A DNA stretch of 64,000 bases. Origin: Erythroxylum novogranatense (taxonomy: Eukaryota; Streptophyta; Magnoliopsida; Malpighiales; Erythroxylaceae). This document shows, in pieces, positions 12,566 through 26,419 of the stretch (its first letter is position 1; the number at the start of each line of letters is the position of its first letter). Position numbers and translations under genes: made by a program. Under the pieces are notes generated by a model. The model searched no databases. It was given only the letters and a program-made list of their open reading frames with translations, and was not told the origin of the DNA. Location: contig CM057233.1 of NCBI GenBank assembly GCA_029891385.1, positions 37,679,540 to 37,743,539 on the forward strand. Reading direction: 5' to 3'.

Positions 12566-15500
12566 ATGGGGGGTGAGGAGAAGAGGCACCAGATGATGCA
12601 GAACCTCTTCGGCGATCAGTCCGAAGAGGAGGAAGAGATCGATTCCGAGCACGAATCCAATCCCCAGCCCAATTACGCCTCTGTAACCACCTATTTCCAC
12701 CCCCATTCTCGTTTCCCTTCTTCTTTTCAGTGCATGTTCGTGTTTATGATGTTGTTACTTCATATATGTGTGATTTTGAGGTTTGATTTCTGTGGTATTA
12801 CGAGGATTTGGGAATGTGGGTATTTTTCCTAGGGTTGATTTTTCCGATTTGAGGAGGGAAAGATTGAGCCTTTGATCGATTGTTTCGGAGAATTGGGAAA
12901 TACTGTGTTAATTGCGTTCCTTCTGCTTCGCTGTGATACATTTGGCTTGATTGCGTTGTTTTGTTTTCGGGGGAATTGATTTTCGGCTGGATTATAAATC
13001 TCCATATCAGGTCTCAACATGCAGTAGGTTGGAGGCTGTGTGGGAGTCACAAGTGGGTCCCACAAGGTGTAAAATTTTTGAGAGGAATCTCTTCTGCAAG
13101 TGGAGAGACTATTCTTGTGTGGTTCTATTGCATGGTTTGAGTTTGGTTGCTTGCTTTCAGAGCTAGTAGAATTTGAGTTTACTTTCATGCTGGTTTTGTT
13201 TTCTTGTTGTAAGTTTGAACTAATGGAATTGGAATGAGTAAGCTGGATGAGCCAGGTTGTTGTTGAAGAAATTGGTGTAGGTTGTATGATGTTATTTTTT
13301 TTATTATGATATTATACTATCTAAGCAATCGAGGAAGTAGAAACTATGAATCAAAATTTACATGGATTGAATTCTCAACATTACATCGCCATAAGAGTGT
13401 TTGGTTGTGCATTACTTGTTTGATAGTGACCATCATCACTATGTTAGTACAAGAAAGAAAAGTAATTGGAGTTAATTCCGCCTTTTTTTCCCTGATATAT
13501 TTTGTCTCTTAATTATGATGTTGCTTTCTCTAGGATGAAGCTGAGGGAGAGCTGAGAAATGAGGGTGAGGGTGAAGGGGAAATAGATGTTGAGGGTGAAG
13601 TAGAGGAGCATGAGGATGTTGATATCGAGAGTGAAGTTGAGATGCGGGAGGTAGAACCTGATCCTGGAGAAAGTGAGGGTGAAAGGGAACCAAGTTCACA
13701 GGACGTAGATGTTGGTGATCACAGAGAAGAAAGTGAGGCTAAATATACTGACAGTGAAGAGAAAGAAGAGTTTGGACACCGAGTGGTAACAAGTCGAAGA
13801 CGTGATGTTATTGAAAGTGGGTCTGAGAGATCTGAGGAACCACATTATGCTGACCATGAGGATGAGGAGGTTGATCAGGCTAGAAGTCCAAGGTGACTTT
13901 CTTCCTTAATATTCTGTTTAAACAAACTTTTTATTCTTGTCCATCTTTTGTAAAAAATGTTTCTCACTACTGCACATTTTACTTGAGTTATTACTTGATT
14001 GAGCTGTCTCCAGTTTATATTATTGAATCTAATTTCACAACAGTAAGTCACCTGGGGTGGAGAAGGATCATGGTCACATTTCACACTCGGCTGCTGAGAT
14101 TCGGGATGTTTTTGGTGATTCTGATGACGAAGAGGAGGCAGCATACACAGTACAAAATGACATTGACCAAGATATGAATGTGAGTACTGGAAGCCGAGGA
14201 TGGTAGCATTTTTCTGTTTTCTTTAGAAATCTCTATATCTCTATAAATTCTTGTGCTGCCGAGCATGTTCATAGTATTGAGGATATTCCTTGGTGCTTCT
14301 TCATTTAGCGGTCTCCTATTGAGGAAGAAGGGAGCTATGAGAAAAATCTTAGGCCTGAGGATATACTGGCCGATGAAGATGCTCAATACGAATCAGAAGA
14401 GGATGTTGAGGTTAAACCTAAAGAGAAGCCGGTTGGACCTCCCTTGGAGATAGAACTTCCTTTTCGCCCACCTCCAGCTGTTCCAAATAAGGTATGTTCT
14501 TGTTTCATCCGTCTGCGATTGCGTATATTCAATGTCATCGGTGTAAATGGTGTTTTCAGTATTCATTACTTTATCTCATCATGGAATTTTTTGTTACTCT
14601 TGGGTGAGAAATCATGAGACAAGAAGTCTATTCAATGCATCACAATCTGAAATGCTACTCTTGGTGTTTGAAAATATGTTTAGAAAATGCTGTTTTAAAT
14701 TTCAAAAGTGGTATCTGATTGAGTTTCATGGGGAAGTCCATTTGGTACAGTTGGGGGTTCAACGCATATGGGGTTTTTTGGCTTTTATGTTACAGCTCCA
14801 TTGGGGTTCCTGCTGAAACCCCTAATAAATTTAATTACATTCCGTTTTTGTTTTACAAGATGGCTTGATTGTATATGTGAAGTAAGGGACTTTTCACAGA
14901 TGCTTTTGGTATATTTGTTGCTCTATTTTTTATGTTGAAAAGTTAAAAAAAAAAAAATTTAGTTCACATTCTACGGTCTTAATTGAAGAGACCTATGTGG
15001 TAACTTGTTCTATCTTATGGTGAAATTTTGATACTTATTTGGCAGATGAATATCGTCAAAGTTTCCAACATTATGGGCATTGATCCAAAACCATTTGATC
15101 CTAAGACGTATGTGGAAGAGGAAACATTTGTGACGGATGAATCTGGAGCTAAAAGACGACTGAGATTAGAAAATAATATAGTGAGATGGAGAAGGGTTCG
15201 GAATCCTGATGGAACTACATCTGTGAGTAAATATTGTAGTTCTGTTGCTTCATAAAACTTCTCAATGTAAAAAAATGAGATATAGGTGTATGGTATAACT
15301 GATATTGGATTTCCTACATCTCCTTGAAAAGTTGCGCATGTCTCACCTTTTCATGTTTTTACTAAGTTATGGCATGTGAATTAGTAGCATATGGGCCTGA
15401 GGAATCACTGTTAATTAGCTTATTATGAAGTATGAATCAACACTTGCTTGAATATAAATTTGCAAATCTGACGGGTACAATAATCTCATTTTCATCCAGA

Positions 15501-18500
15501 CAGCCCAAGCTTTTAGTTGCAGTAGTCTGAGCTTTTAGTTTACTGCCTAATCAACTACATTGTTAACTAATCACCATCACTGCTTTTACTTTGCAAATGA
15601 TAAAAAATAAACTTGCTTTGTTTTCATTTCAGATCATTTTGACAAACAGCGTTTCCTCTTTACATGTGGAAGAGTTGTTTCAAGCTATGTTGAGCTTTTT
15701 TTTATCAAGTCTTACATTCCATTCAATAGTCACTCAGTTATTTAAGTTTCTGCAGTTCGTTTATTGTAAGAGGACCATTATGTTTTGAGAGAACTAACTC
15801 ATCTCATGATGAAACCTATGGAGCATATTTTGTGCTAGTGACAGTATTAACGTTCTTGGGTTCACAACTTTATGAGTAGCTTTGTAATCTAGGGACTGAA
15901 CTGAAAATAGAGGCAATGCAAGAGGAGTGTTAGAGAGCAAGAGACAGAAAATAAGGTTCAGAGAGGAACTAAGAAGGATGATACTTAGTTGTTTTTTTAC
16001 TTCAATTTTTGTTAGTGGTTACTTCTGTTTTCCATCATTTGATATGTATGAAAAGTTTAAGATCTAAGTTGCTTAGCTGACCTAAAATGTCATCTGTGAA
16101 GGTGGTTTTGCCTTCATAGTTGACTTTTCCTTTAACAAGTTGGATAATTGTGTAGTCCGTCTATCTATGCATAGGTTGAAAGCAATGCACGTTTTGTTAA
16201 ATGGTCAGACGGCAGTTTACAGCTCTTAATCGGTAACGAAGTTCTCGATATATCTGTACAAGATGCGCAACATGATCAAACTCATCTTTTTCTTCGTCAC
16301 GATAAGGTGAAGTCTTAAATGACTTTTGTTTCTTTCTCTCTCTCACTCTGTTTTTCATATATTTATACATTCTTGTGATACGTCGTACGATTTTGGCTGT
16401 CTAATATATGAAGCTTGATGAAGGTTTTTTCTTGTTATTACTGATATTCTGTCTTGGTTAATTATTGTTCTGGACAATGTTTGCTTGAAAATTGTGGGAG
16501 ATAGCTGCAAGTTGAGGGCCTTTTCTAATGGACTGATTAATTTCTTTTACTAAATAGGTATGCAATTGCTTGTGGTATTCTTAAAATGATGTGACCCCCC
16601 TCCTTTGCACTCTGATTAGAGAATACGTCCTTGATATTGATGTCTCTTTATTGTCTAGACTTTTAAAACACTTATTTTGGAAACTTTCTTGTTTCTTTTT
16701 GACATGGAAGAGCTTTTACATTATCTGTATACATTGGATTGTATGTCTCAATCAGAATGATTGTTTGAGCTAGATTGTGGCCACATGTATATTTTCATCT
16801 GTAAGTAACTTACGGGTGTGTTCACTTATACAAAGTAGTTAGCATTTCCTTCCATATTTGAAATTAGTTAACATTTCCTTCCGTATTTGTCATATTCCTC
16901 TTTGAAGCTTTTCTTTCCTACAAGCTTGTCCTTACTCCTTTTTAAAAGATAGGAAATTACAAAATCATAATTTTGTTTGGGAGTTTTTATACAATTTAAC
17001 AAAAAACCTAAAATATAATATCTGAAACTGGAAAATGAAAAACCAGAATTTCTTACGAAAAAGTGTCTTCACCTTTCAATGTTCCAATTGTTTTGTTCAC
17101 CTACGAAAAGCTTGTTGAGAAAATAGTAAATTTTTTGTATCCTATCCATCAATTTGGACCCTCCAAACGCTTATAGAATTATTGTTCTTACTGTAACTAT
17201 TGTGACGAATTACGAATTTTGCTATTATTAGAAGAGTTTTACTTTATGGAACAGAAAATTTCACAATGTTGCTATTTACCTTCAGTTGTGGTGCTTGTGC
17301 AGTATCTGGTTTGACCTAGATTTTTGACATACTCTTTATATGGTATTTCTGCAATTCACCAGTCTTTGATTCCAAGTTTGGAGGCTGACTATATTCATAT
17401 TTGCAGTCCCTTCTTCAATCACAAGGTAGAATTTTAAGTAAGATGAGGTTTATGCCGTCATCATTGACATCAAATTCTCATAGGCTGTTGACTGCTCTTG
17501 TTGACTCACGGCATAGGAAGGTTTATAAGGTTAAGAACTGCATCACTGATGTTGATCCTGAGAGAGAAAAGGAAGAAAAAGAAAAGGTAGCAAATTGTTG
17601 AAGGTTGTATTTTCATTAATCTCATTACCGATATTTTTGATTTACTGTTCATGTTTTCCTTGTGTTATTATAGGCCGAAAGTCAGACAATAAGAGCAAAT
17701 GTTCTTCTTAACCGAAAGAGGGAAAAGGTGAGCCGGAAGTATACACAAACAGTAGAGCGTCGGCGCCAGCTCTCACCTGGGTTCCTGGAGGGTGCTCTTG
17801 ATGAGGTCTGTGCTTGCTGTTTACATTGCCTTCATATTCTTTTCGTCCTCCTTTCTTCATACTGCATCTGAATGGAAATTTTTGAAATGTTAGTTAGGTT
17901 GGATCACATAATTAAAAGTCACTTGTTTTTATTTTCATCTTCATACTGCATCTGAATGGAAATTTTTGAAATGTTTTTAGTCTTTTGATTCTTCTCCTTC
18001 AAGCAGGATGATGAACCAGATTATTTTGACCCCCGTCGTTCTCGCCACCGGTTTGAGGAAGATTTGGAGATGGAAGCTCGAGCAGAGAAACGGATTATGA
18101 ATGCTAAGAAGGTTTTGTAAACTGGATAGAATTTTCTAACTAACATTTTGATTGTTTCCAATGCACTTGTCTACAAATCTGCCTTGTGTATACCAGGGAC
18201 AGGACATTATACGAAAGCCATCTTTGCCCACTGCTAAGTCCTCAAAGCGCCCAGTGAGTTTCTCTGATAGTGAGAGAGAGGAATCTGAGTATGAAAGTGA
18301 TGGGGATGAAGACGAAAGGTCTCCTTCTCGGAAGAGGGTTGAGGAACCAGAAGCAGAATATGAAGAAGAGGATGAAGAGGAAGAGCATTATGAAGAAGAG
18401 GCAGAAGTTGATGGAGCCTCAGAGGAAGAAGAAGAGGTTGAGGTATGATAGTCTATTAAACATTGCAATATTTGCTTTAGCTGAGAATGTATGTGGTACC

Positions 18501-21500
18501 TTGAGAAATCAATCGAAAATCCTGAAGACTTGGGATGGACATTCTAGTTTTTGTTCTTTTACTTGTATGAAGTGATTTACCGTCTGTCCTAAATGCTGGT
18601 TGGATCCTGTGTAAACTTAAGAGAGAATATACCTAAGTTGCATGCACTGCTATTCTGTATTGCTGATGCATTTTACTTCTTCAGGTTTTTTCTCAGGAGT
18701 TAAATTTGGGTTTATTTAGATGCATATTCTTTCGGATTTTTTGGTATAAGGATTTTCTTGATGTCATGAATGCAAAACTATGGACTTCAAATATCTTTTT
18801 GTTTGCTTACAAGAGATTTAACCAGCTTATCCTCCTATTTATGTTTGGTTGGTATAAAATCCCATGTTTGTGCAACAAAATTGCAAAAACACCCTTATTG
18901 TACTGAAATTGTCATGAAAATTGAAACGATAGTGGTTTCTCTTAGCTTATTCACAAAATCATATTATTTGAATGTATTTGTAATGAACTTAACATATTTT
19001 CTTTAATTCGCAAGTATATACTTGTGCTAAAAGAAAGACAATGAAAATTATGTAACATTTAACATACCTAATTAAACTTTTAGTTAACTTTAAAAGGGTA
19101 ATGTTGGGACTATGATATTTATTAAATCCCCTTAGTTGTTAAATTTTGAGAACCTTTTTCTTAGTAGGTTTCAAATCTCTAGAAGTTAAGTGATCTCAAT
19201 GTCTCAGGATATTGCAACTATCCCCTTTTTTGTCCCTACCATGACAGGAGTTTTTACCTCCTTTAAAGCTTTGCCTTATTTATTAGGTATTAACATAAAT
19301 GCCGCAGTTAATGAGTATTAATTTGATCTAGGTATTGTCCTTTCTCTTAGGACATCTATTAGTAATGCAGAAAGAGAGGCAATCATACACTTTGTTGTTC
19401 CAAATCAATGCATTTAACTACTTTCCACAGTGTTCTGTCTGAGAAACAACTTAATTTATTGATAATAGCTATATCAACCTATGCTCTTAAATTTAACAAG
19501 AAATCAATAAATCATTGATCAAGTTTCTTTTATCTATGCACAATTAGCTATTTAAAAAATCTTGATTAAGAAAACGAATACAAGTATATATTTCAATTTA
19601 CTTATGAAAAAGAAATAACTGTACTGCCAGTCCTTCATAAGTATCTCACTTTCTGTTTTATTTTTATATTCTTTGATGTCTCTAAAACTGTTGTAACTGT
19701 TAATAAAAAAAGGTGCAAGATTAGTTCCTCATTTTTGTTTTGTAACAGATCTATCAGAGAACAGCTTTCATGGCTGTAATATTGTATGTAGCTCCATTAA
19801 TTTTCCATGTAGAGAAAAAAAGTTCTAATTTACTGACATTGTAGTGTATGTCTACTAAGTTTCAGAGGAAAGTTCTTCCTATATAGACTGCCAAGTGTTC
19901 AGATTTGCACAATCTAAGATCCCATTTGTCTGTTAGATTCTAGTTTTCAAAGCTGAATTCAAAACGGTTATTGATTGACGTAAACTTTCAACAATTGAAC
20001 TGGGATACCTTAAGACCATTGACGAAGAGGCTGCTGCTATTTTCCCAATCCTACTAAATCATTATGACAATTGACGTACATTACCACCTCCTTAGTGGCT
20101 CTAACCACCCCATCTCTTTTCATATTAGGTACATGTAGTACTTGCTCGAAAGAGTTGTGTTAGGATGAAACCTAGTGTCTTGAACTTCGAATCTTTACCT
20201 TTTTCATCAGTGGTTTTGGTTAAGTGGGGTAAAGACAAGAAATGAGCAACATAAAGTACATGGTTGTGCGTTTGCATCAGTAAGGTCTTAGATTTAGTTG
20301 CCCAATCTCCAAGAGTTATGCAATTCTTCATCAATCATGATGTTATAACATGATCTGGTAGGGGAAATAAATGATGAGCTATAGACATCCCAATGCTGAC
20401 ATCTAATGTAAGATAGGCTCATTCTCAAAGTTAAACTTGGTCATTAATAGGTGTGAGGCCTTACAATCTCTTGCACAGGCATACACGTAGCTCTCTCTCA
20501 ATGGAAAGATTTAAAATCTATTGTCTTTATTTGAGCTCCAAATCTCTCTTTACCAATCTTGTTACTATTTATTCTGACTAGGAATATGACTTAAGGAAAC
20601 TTTATATTCACATATTTGGGAAATGCTTGATTGAGCAATAAGGGGTTCTTGGGGATTTCTAAGGCTAGATAGGCAGCTTCTGTAAAACTTCCGGATTTTG
20701 CATGGGGCTTGTGCTTCCACGTCATCAAGCTAATCTCTTACCATATTTTGACCAGGTGATGAGACATGTGGAATACAATGGAGATCCGTGGCAGATATTG
20801 CCACGTTACTCTATACTTAACTGAAATTGTTAAAAAAGTTAGTTTTACCCTATTCAGTAACAGTTGGATGTTTGGAAGTTTAGATATATGTGTCTAAATT
20901 AGGAAGTATGGAGATATATTGAAGTTGCTATTATCTTAATCTTAAGATTAACATATTTTAATGGCTATTTCTAGATGTTTATTCCTTATGGTGTTTATAA
21001 GAAATCAATATTGAACATATATTTCAAACTTACTGATAAAATTGTGGCCAGCCACTCCCTTCCAGTTAGACGACATACTGTTTTACTAAGACCTTTTGCC
21101 TGCTATTCTTACTTGTTTGTCTGTTGCAATTGGTTTGTCCATGTTAAAAGTTCTTTAAACAAACCCTCGAGGCTACCCTACATTCCTTGATATTTAGACC
21201 AACATTGTTTGTTGCTGTGCGTGCTTTTTGTATTGCTTGTAACTGGAATTTAAAGTAATGAATTAGTCCACTGACGTTTTATTTACAAAGGCAAGGGCTT
21301 GATTCTTATTCCGTTATTAGCTCTTAACTGTGTGTTGTAGGTGGTATGACTGGGAGCTACTTCCACAATAATTTTGTGAATATCTTTACTAAAAATCACA
21401 TTTCCAATTGATTGAATATCTATAACATTAACTTAAGTGTTTCTGGCAGTCCAAATTATGCTTTGTAAAAGTTCTCCATATAAGGGTGCACCTTAATGCA

Positions 21501-23735
21501 GAAATTTTATAATTCTAAATGCCAAGACCATATAGCTGATCACTTAATGTATTGATGAGCTTATATAATCTTAATTATCACTATGTACCAAGGACCTGCA
21601 TTAGAGTCTTAACAGTACCACAGTTGATAGGACCAGGAATAGAAGATTTAAAATAGTGTGCATTTTACTCTTGCTTATAATATTTCCAAAGTGGATAAGA
21701 CAAATGAGTCAATATAAGGTGATTTTGGCCTTCCATTCTTTTTCTTTTTCATCAGTGATTTTGGTTACTGGGATATGAAAGTTGGGTAAAGAAAAGAATG
21801 AGCAACATTTGTTAGTGTGTGTTAATTAGTAAGGTCTTTGATGTAGTAGCCCAATCTTTAAGAGCTCCACAGTTCTTCGACAGTCATGAAACGTGCTATA
21901 ACATCATCTGGTAGGGAAGTAAAGTTAGCAATAAACATTCCCATGCAGACATCTAATCTTAAGATAGGCTCAATCTCAAACATTACATTCGGTTGTAGAT
22001 AGATGCATGGCCTTACTCCCTCTTACACTCACATATACAACTATCTCTCTCTTGGTGGACAGATTTAATATCTACTGTCCATATCCTGAGCTCCATATCT
22101 CTCTGTACCAATCTTGTTCCTACTAGGGATTTGACTTGGGGGAAACTTTATTTTCACATATTTGGGAAATCCTTGATTGAGCAAAAAGGTTCTTGGGGAT
22201 TTCACAGTCTAGACAGGCAGGTTCTGAAAACTTCTGCTGATTTGGCATGGGGTTTGTGCATCCACATCATCAAGCTAATCTTTTGCCATATTTTAACCAG
22301 GTGATCTGGTTTGTGGGATACACTGGAGCTTTGTGGTAGACAATTGCCACGTAACTCTTAAACTGACATTTTTGAAAACGTTAGCTTTATCCATTAACAG
22401 GTCAGATGTTTGGAAGTGGTAGGGGAGCTGTGTAGTAGATAATTGCCATGTAACTGAATACTTAACCGGCATTGTTTAAAAAGTTAACTTTACCTTATTC
22501 AGTAACAGTTTGGAATTTTGGAAAGGTGGCTAAATTAGGAAACATGATATCTAATATAGGTTGACATTGCTTTATCCAAATCTGAAAATTAACATATTTT
22601 AATGAGTATTTCTAGGTGTTTATTGAACATGTCAATTTTATTGATAAACTTTTGACCAACCACTCCCTTCCAGCTAGATGACTTACCACTCCCTTCCAGC
22701 TAGATGACTTACTGTAATTGCTGAGAACTTTTGCCTGCTCTTACTCGTCTTTCTGTTGTGATTGGTTGTCTGACTGAAAAATTCGTTAGATAAACCTCAA
22801 GGCTACCTTTAACTCCTTGATATTTAGATCGACGTTATTTGTTACTTGCATGCTTTTGTACTACTTGTTCCTGGATTTTAGAGTAGTGCCCACTGACTTT
22901 ATTTATGAAGGCAAGGGCTTGGTTCTTACTCAGTTATTAGTTCTTTAATTGTGTGTTGTCGGTGGTATGACTGTTTTATGAATATCTCAACAAAAATCAT
23001 ATTTCCAATTAATTCAATATCCATAAGGTTAAGGATTTCTGGCAGTCCAAATTATGCTTTGTAAAGGTTCTCCGTATGAGGGCACACCTTAATTTAGAAA
23101 TTTTATATTTCTAAATGCCAATGCGATATTGCTGATTACTTAATGTATTGATGAGCTTATATAATCTTAATTATCACTATATGGTAAGGATCTGCATTAG
23201 TCTTAACAGTACCACAGTTGATAGGACCAGGAATAGAAGATTTAAAATAGTGTGCATTTTGCTCTTGCTTATAATATTTCCAACATGGATCAGACAAACG
23301 AGTCAATATAAGAGTGGTGATTTCTTACCTATTGTCCATCCAAACAGCTTTTGACTGGTGTATAATAAATATTGTCATAAATGCCATATTAGATGTTATA
23401 TTAATGTCACTAGAAAATGCAATGCGAGGAATGGCAAAAATTGTTGAGAGAGGCACATGTTCACCATTTTCTGTTTGTTGTAATGGTCATGTTTGAAGGT
23501 TAATATTTCATTCTTTGCCGATTTAGCTGTTCTTCTAATATCTCTTTTCTTGTAAATATATGGCTGAGCCTCATTATTATTTATCTTGCAATTATTTCAG
23601 CCAAAGCAGAAGAGGAAGGATTCTGGAGGCAGTCGCAAAAGAGTGGGGATTGAATCAGATGATGAGGACTCTCCACCTAGGAAGATTTCAAGCCATCGGC
23701 GCATGGCCGTTGTTTATGACAGTGATGAGGATTGA
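12566..23735 (+). CDS. VIP4: LEO1-like Paf1 complex subunit (VIP4), 633 aa, 11 exons
   Basis: Coding exons: 12566-12682, 13534-13892, 14044-14179, 14309-14491, 15046-15222, 16175-16306, 17407-17586, 17674-17805, 18007-18111, 18197-18442 and 23601-23735. All introns are GT-AG and the phases join without a stop. The N-terminal third is very acidic (Glu/Asp/Ser). The conserved LEO1 core follows in exons 4-8, with [51 protein letters not shown] and [10 protein letters not shown]. Exon 9 carries [11 protein letters not shown]. The C-terminus is again acidic and ends [11 protein letters not shown]1 works in the nucleus in the RNA polymerase II-associated Paf1 complex, supporting elongation and histone modification; in Arabidopsis, loss of VIP4 lowers FLC expression and causes early flowering. 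Length and ends fit the plant family. There is no sign of damage. The only oddity is the 5158-bp last intron. Confidence 0.93.
20190..23310. repeat. tandem duplication inside the last VIP4 intron
   Basis: Two diverged copies of a segment of about 1.55-1.6 kb lie head to tail, roughly 20190-21735 and 21735-23310. Paired landmarks are TTTTTCATCAGTGGTTTTGG at 20203 with TTTTTCATCAGTGATTTTGG near 21748, GGCAAGGGCTTGATTCTTA at 21291 with GGCAAGGGCTTGGTTCTTA at 22911, and CTTAACAGTACCACAGTTG at about 21608 with the same string at about 23203. Copy two also holds a short internal duplication at about 22666-22710 (ACTCCCTTCCAGCTAGATGA twice). No ORF is conserved between copies, so this looks like non-coding segmental duplication. 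Confidence 0.8.
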
Positions 23736-24874
23736 AACTTGTGGCTTTTCTGTTATTTGATGTCGTAAAATGTGAGTGTTACTTCTGTACTCAGATTGTT
23801 TTCTATTGTCTTCCATTCTGTTTTTGTTTGTCTTCCAATATTTTCTAAAGAAGATAGGAAAGATGATACTTGATAACTGTTATGTGCAAAAAAAATTTAA
23901 AACTTCTGTTGAGCATAAATCAGCAGATTTAAATTCAGTCATCATATATTTAGATTCTAGGAACACATATGGTAGTTGGAATTATACCGTTGGATTGGGA
24001 ACTCTATTGTCATGTTGCTTTAAAGACATTCCTAAACTTGCGTATTTGAGCACATTCATCGGCACAAGTCATTTGACATTCCTAGTGTCACCCATTTGAG
24101 GATAACGTCATCCATAGGATCATTAATTCCATTTTCATGTTTCTATAAAGTAATTAACCATGAGTTGTGCCACATTGACGTTGTTCCCATGAGAAGTTGT
24201 CTTCATCCAAGGGTTGTCAATTGTCATGCATATTATGGACCGCTTGGGTTCCAGTTTAAAAATCTTGACTTTATCATACGTGATATTCTTTGTTATATCT
24301 CCAAAAACTGAACATACTTGGCGCAAGTCCAGGTGTTTCCTTGAAAATATAAGAAGCGCCGTTAACAACTGGTAATAGGGTCATGGTTTCGTATGCTTGT
24401 TCAGTTTAGAATGGGATGACAACTGCATCTTCCATATCTTCTATTTCTTGTGGATATGATTCCATTGAGCTTAAAAGAATAGGTTGCTATTTTCTGTTCC
24501 GAGTGAAATTAGAGATCCTAGTAGTTATCTGGTACGTCATCTAACAAAAGAAGAAAAGGCAAGTGTTGCACCTGCAGGCTGACCTAATTGCTCAAACTGT
24601 TTTTCTGTTGCATCGTAACAAAGATAAAACTTCAAAAAGATATAACATAGTTCAAAGGATGGAGAACTGCTAATAAAACTTTCTATTGAAAACTGTCGAA
24701 AGGGTTTGAGGTGTTGTTTCTATGTTGTATTTCAACGGGTGATAGAGTGACTTGAGTGTTGGCATTGCTACTGTCTACTTGCTAACTTCCATACTATTGT
24801 TGCAATGGAACTTTGGCAGCTTTCTATCACCAAAATTGTTGATGCAAGCACTATTTTTCTCCCCAGCTTTGCAG
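23736..24874. other. 3' flank of VIP4-like gene
   Basis: This covers the 3' untranslated region and intergenic DNA. No canonical AATAAA is seen soon after the stop, though TTTTCTAAAGAAGA near 23845 lies in a T-rich/A-rich setting typical of plant polyadenylation regions. Short ORFs here show no family features. Confidence 0.4.
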
Positions 24875-25004
24875 TGTTGTGGAGTTCTATGAGCGGGAAC
24901 GTGGAGGAGGAAAGAAGATCAAGGAAAGAAGATCAAATGATTGTGGAGCTGGGAAGTCCTGGCATGTCACTGGTTTCCCAGAAGTTGCCGTACACAATTC
25001 TTAG
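24875..25004 (+). other. exon-like open stretch, unknown
   Basis: A pyrimidine-rich tract ending CTTTGCAG precedes an open reading stretch of about 43 codons (VVEFYERERGGGKKIKER ... GKSWHVTGFPEV) that ends in TAG at 25002-25004. Its composition is more coding-like than the flanks, with charged residues and a higher GC content. I do not recognise the protein. It could be an alternative last exon, a decayed gene fragment, or chance. Confidence 0.25.
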
Positions 25005-26094
25005 AAATGTTTATAGGTAGAACTTGTTTTTGTGTTGTATAGTTTATATCCAACTTCGTGAAAAGATTATAATGGCTGTAAGTGTCTCAAACAAGTTGTT
25101 TGTATACCTTGCGCTTTAAGATGCAGTTTCAGGAGATATGGTATGGAATTGCATTGGGGCTTTTCACCCGTTATAATCTCAGTTTTCCTTTTTCCCCTTA
25201 GTTCTAGAGTTCTGATTCTACCATATTAGTTCTGTGATTGGTACAATTATGACGGTATGGTACTCCATTAGATCTAATATGTCCAACTGTATTCTGCATA
25301 TTGATGATGTTGGACTGAAAGCGGACTAATCCAACTTTGAATTTAAACCTCAAATTTTATTTGAAATCAATCCTATTAAAGGTTTTGCTTTTATAAGGAA
25401 AGAGTTGTGCACCTTTCTTTTTTTAAATGCAAAGGTGTAAAAGCGTTGGGATTAAGGCCACACACATATCCTCAAAAAGGATATCATGACATCCCAAAGG
25501 GAGATAACTGTAAATTGGTAAGTATGAAGCTGAAAAACTCCGCATGAGAAGCTGATCAATTCACGCAACGATTTCTTTCAGGAAAGATATGGTAGAGACG
25601 AATCATCCAGGATTTAGCTAGTAGAACATGAATAGTCTTTACCAAGGAGGTGTTATAAGAAGATCTCGAACCTGAAGATAAAAGAATATTAATGACGACC
25701 AAGGAATTAACTTCTTATTTAACTATTTGATAACCCATATCCTAAGCAAAATTCAATCCCGAATAAAAACCCCATAGCTTAGCATCCAGTGGCGAGCAAA
25801 ATCTAATATTATGGACAAAACCTCCCAACTAACCACCAATGTTATCTCGAAGGAGATCCCCGGTAGAGACATTCTAGTTGGGCAATCGCTCCGCTCCATC
25901 TATATTCAACCTGATCTATCTTTTACTCGATTTAGCCCGGCCAATATGTCTGTAACGACTAACATCATAACCAATAGTGACTCGAGCAGTAACCGTATTT
26001 GCTTTCACCACCAAGTCCCATAATCTAGAATAATATTGTTGCTTACGATTGGTTAGTGGTTGGATTGGTCGTCTTGCTCAAGCTCGACTCAAAA

Positions 26095-26383
26095 GTAACA
26101 GATGGGCGATCACCAATCCTTTGAGATCGACCTAATTCCTACGGGTAAATCATATAAATTGATTACCTCATCATGAAAAAGGTACGATTCCCAGAACCCT
26201 ACTTTTCACTACTTACTAGCTACCAAAAGCTCTCACAAAAACTGACTTGAGCGTCGTAGGGGCCTACCGGAAATCAATCCCCGACGTGCCTTTTGTTATT
26301 TTGCAGGTATATCTGATCCAGAATCGATCAATCCCATGGATCCAAACAGTACTGCTAAGCCCCACCAGAATCCGACAGAACCA
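26095..26383 (+). repeat. 5' LTR, right-hand part (R-U5) of the Tat element
   Basis: This segment is nearly the same as 35005-35283, sharing GGTAAATCATATAAATTGAT, CCTACTTTTCACTACT, GTGCCTTTTGTTATTTTGCA and CATGGATCCAAACAG. It ends in CCA at 26383, just before the primer site. The sequence to its left (25510-26090) matches the other LTR poorly, so the LTR start cannot be fixed. Confidence 0.75.
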
Positions 26384-26384
26384 A

Positions 26385-26398
26385 TTGGCGCCCACCGT
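26385..26398 (+). other. primer binding site of the Tat element
   Basis: TTGGCGCCCACCGT directly follows the 5' LTR end. The TGGCGCC start matches the CCA-ended acceptor of a plant tRNA whose 3' end reads GGCGCCA. I could not decide which tRNA from memory of the rest. Confidence 0.6.
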
Positions 26399-26419
26399 AG
26401 GGCCGGGCATTAAGGCACC

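Noticed and set aside
12458..12706. ORF on the - strand over the first VIP4 exon
   Set aside because: It is the shadow of the + strand exon and leader; no family features.
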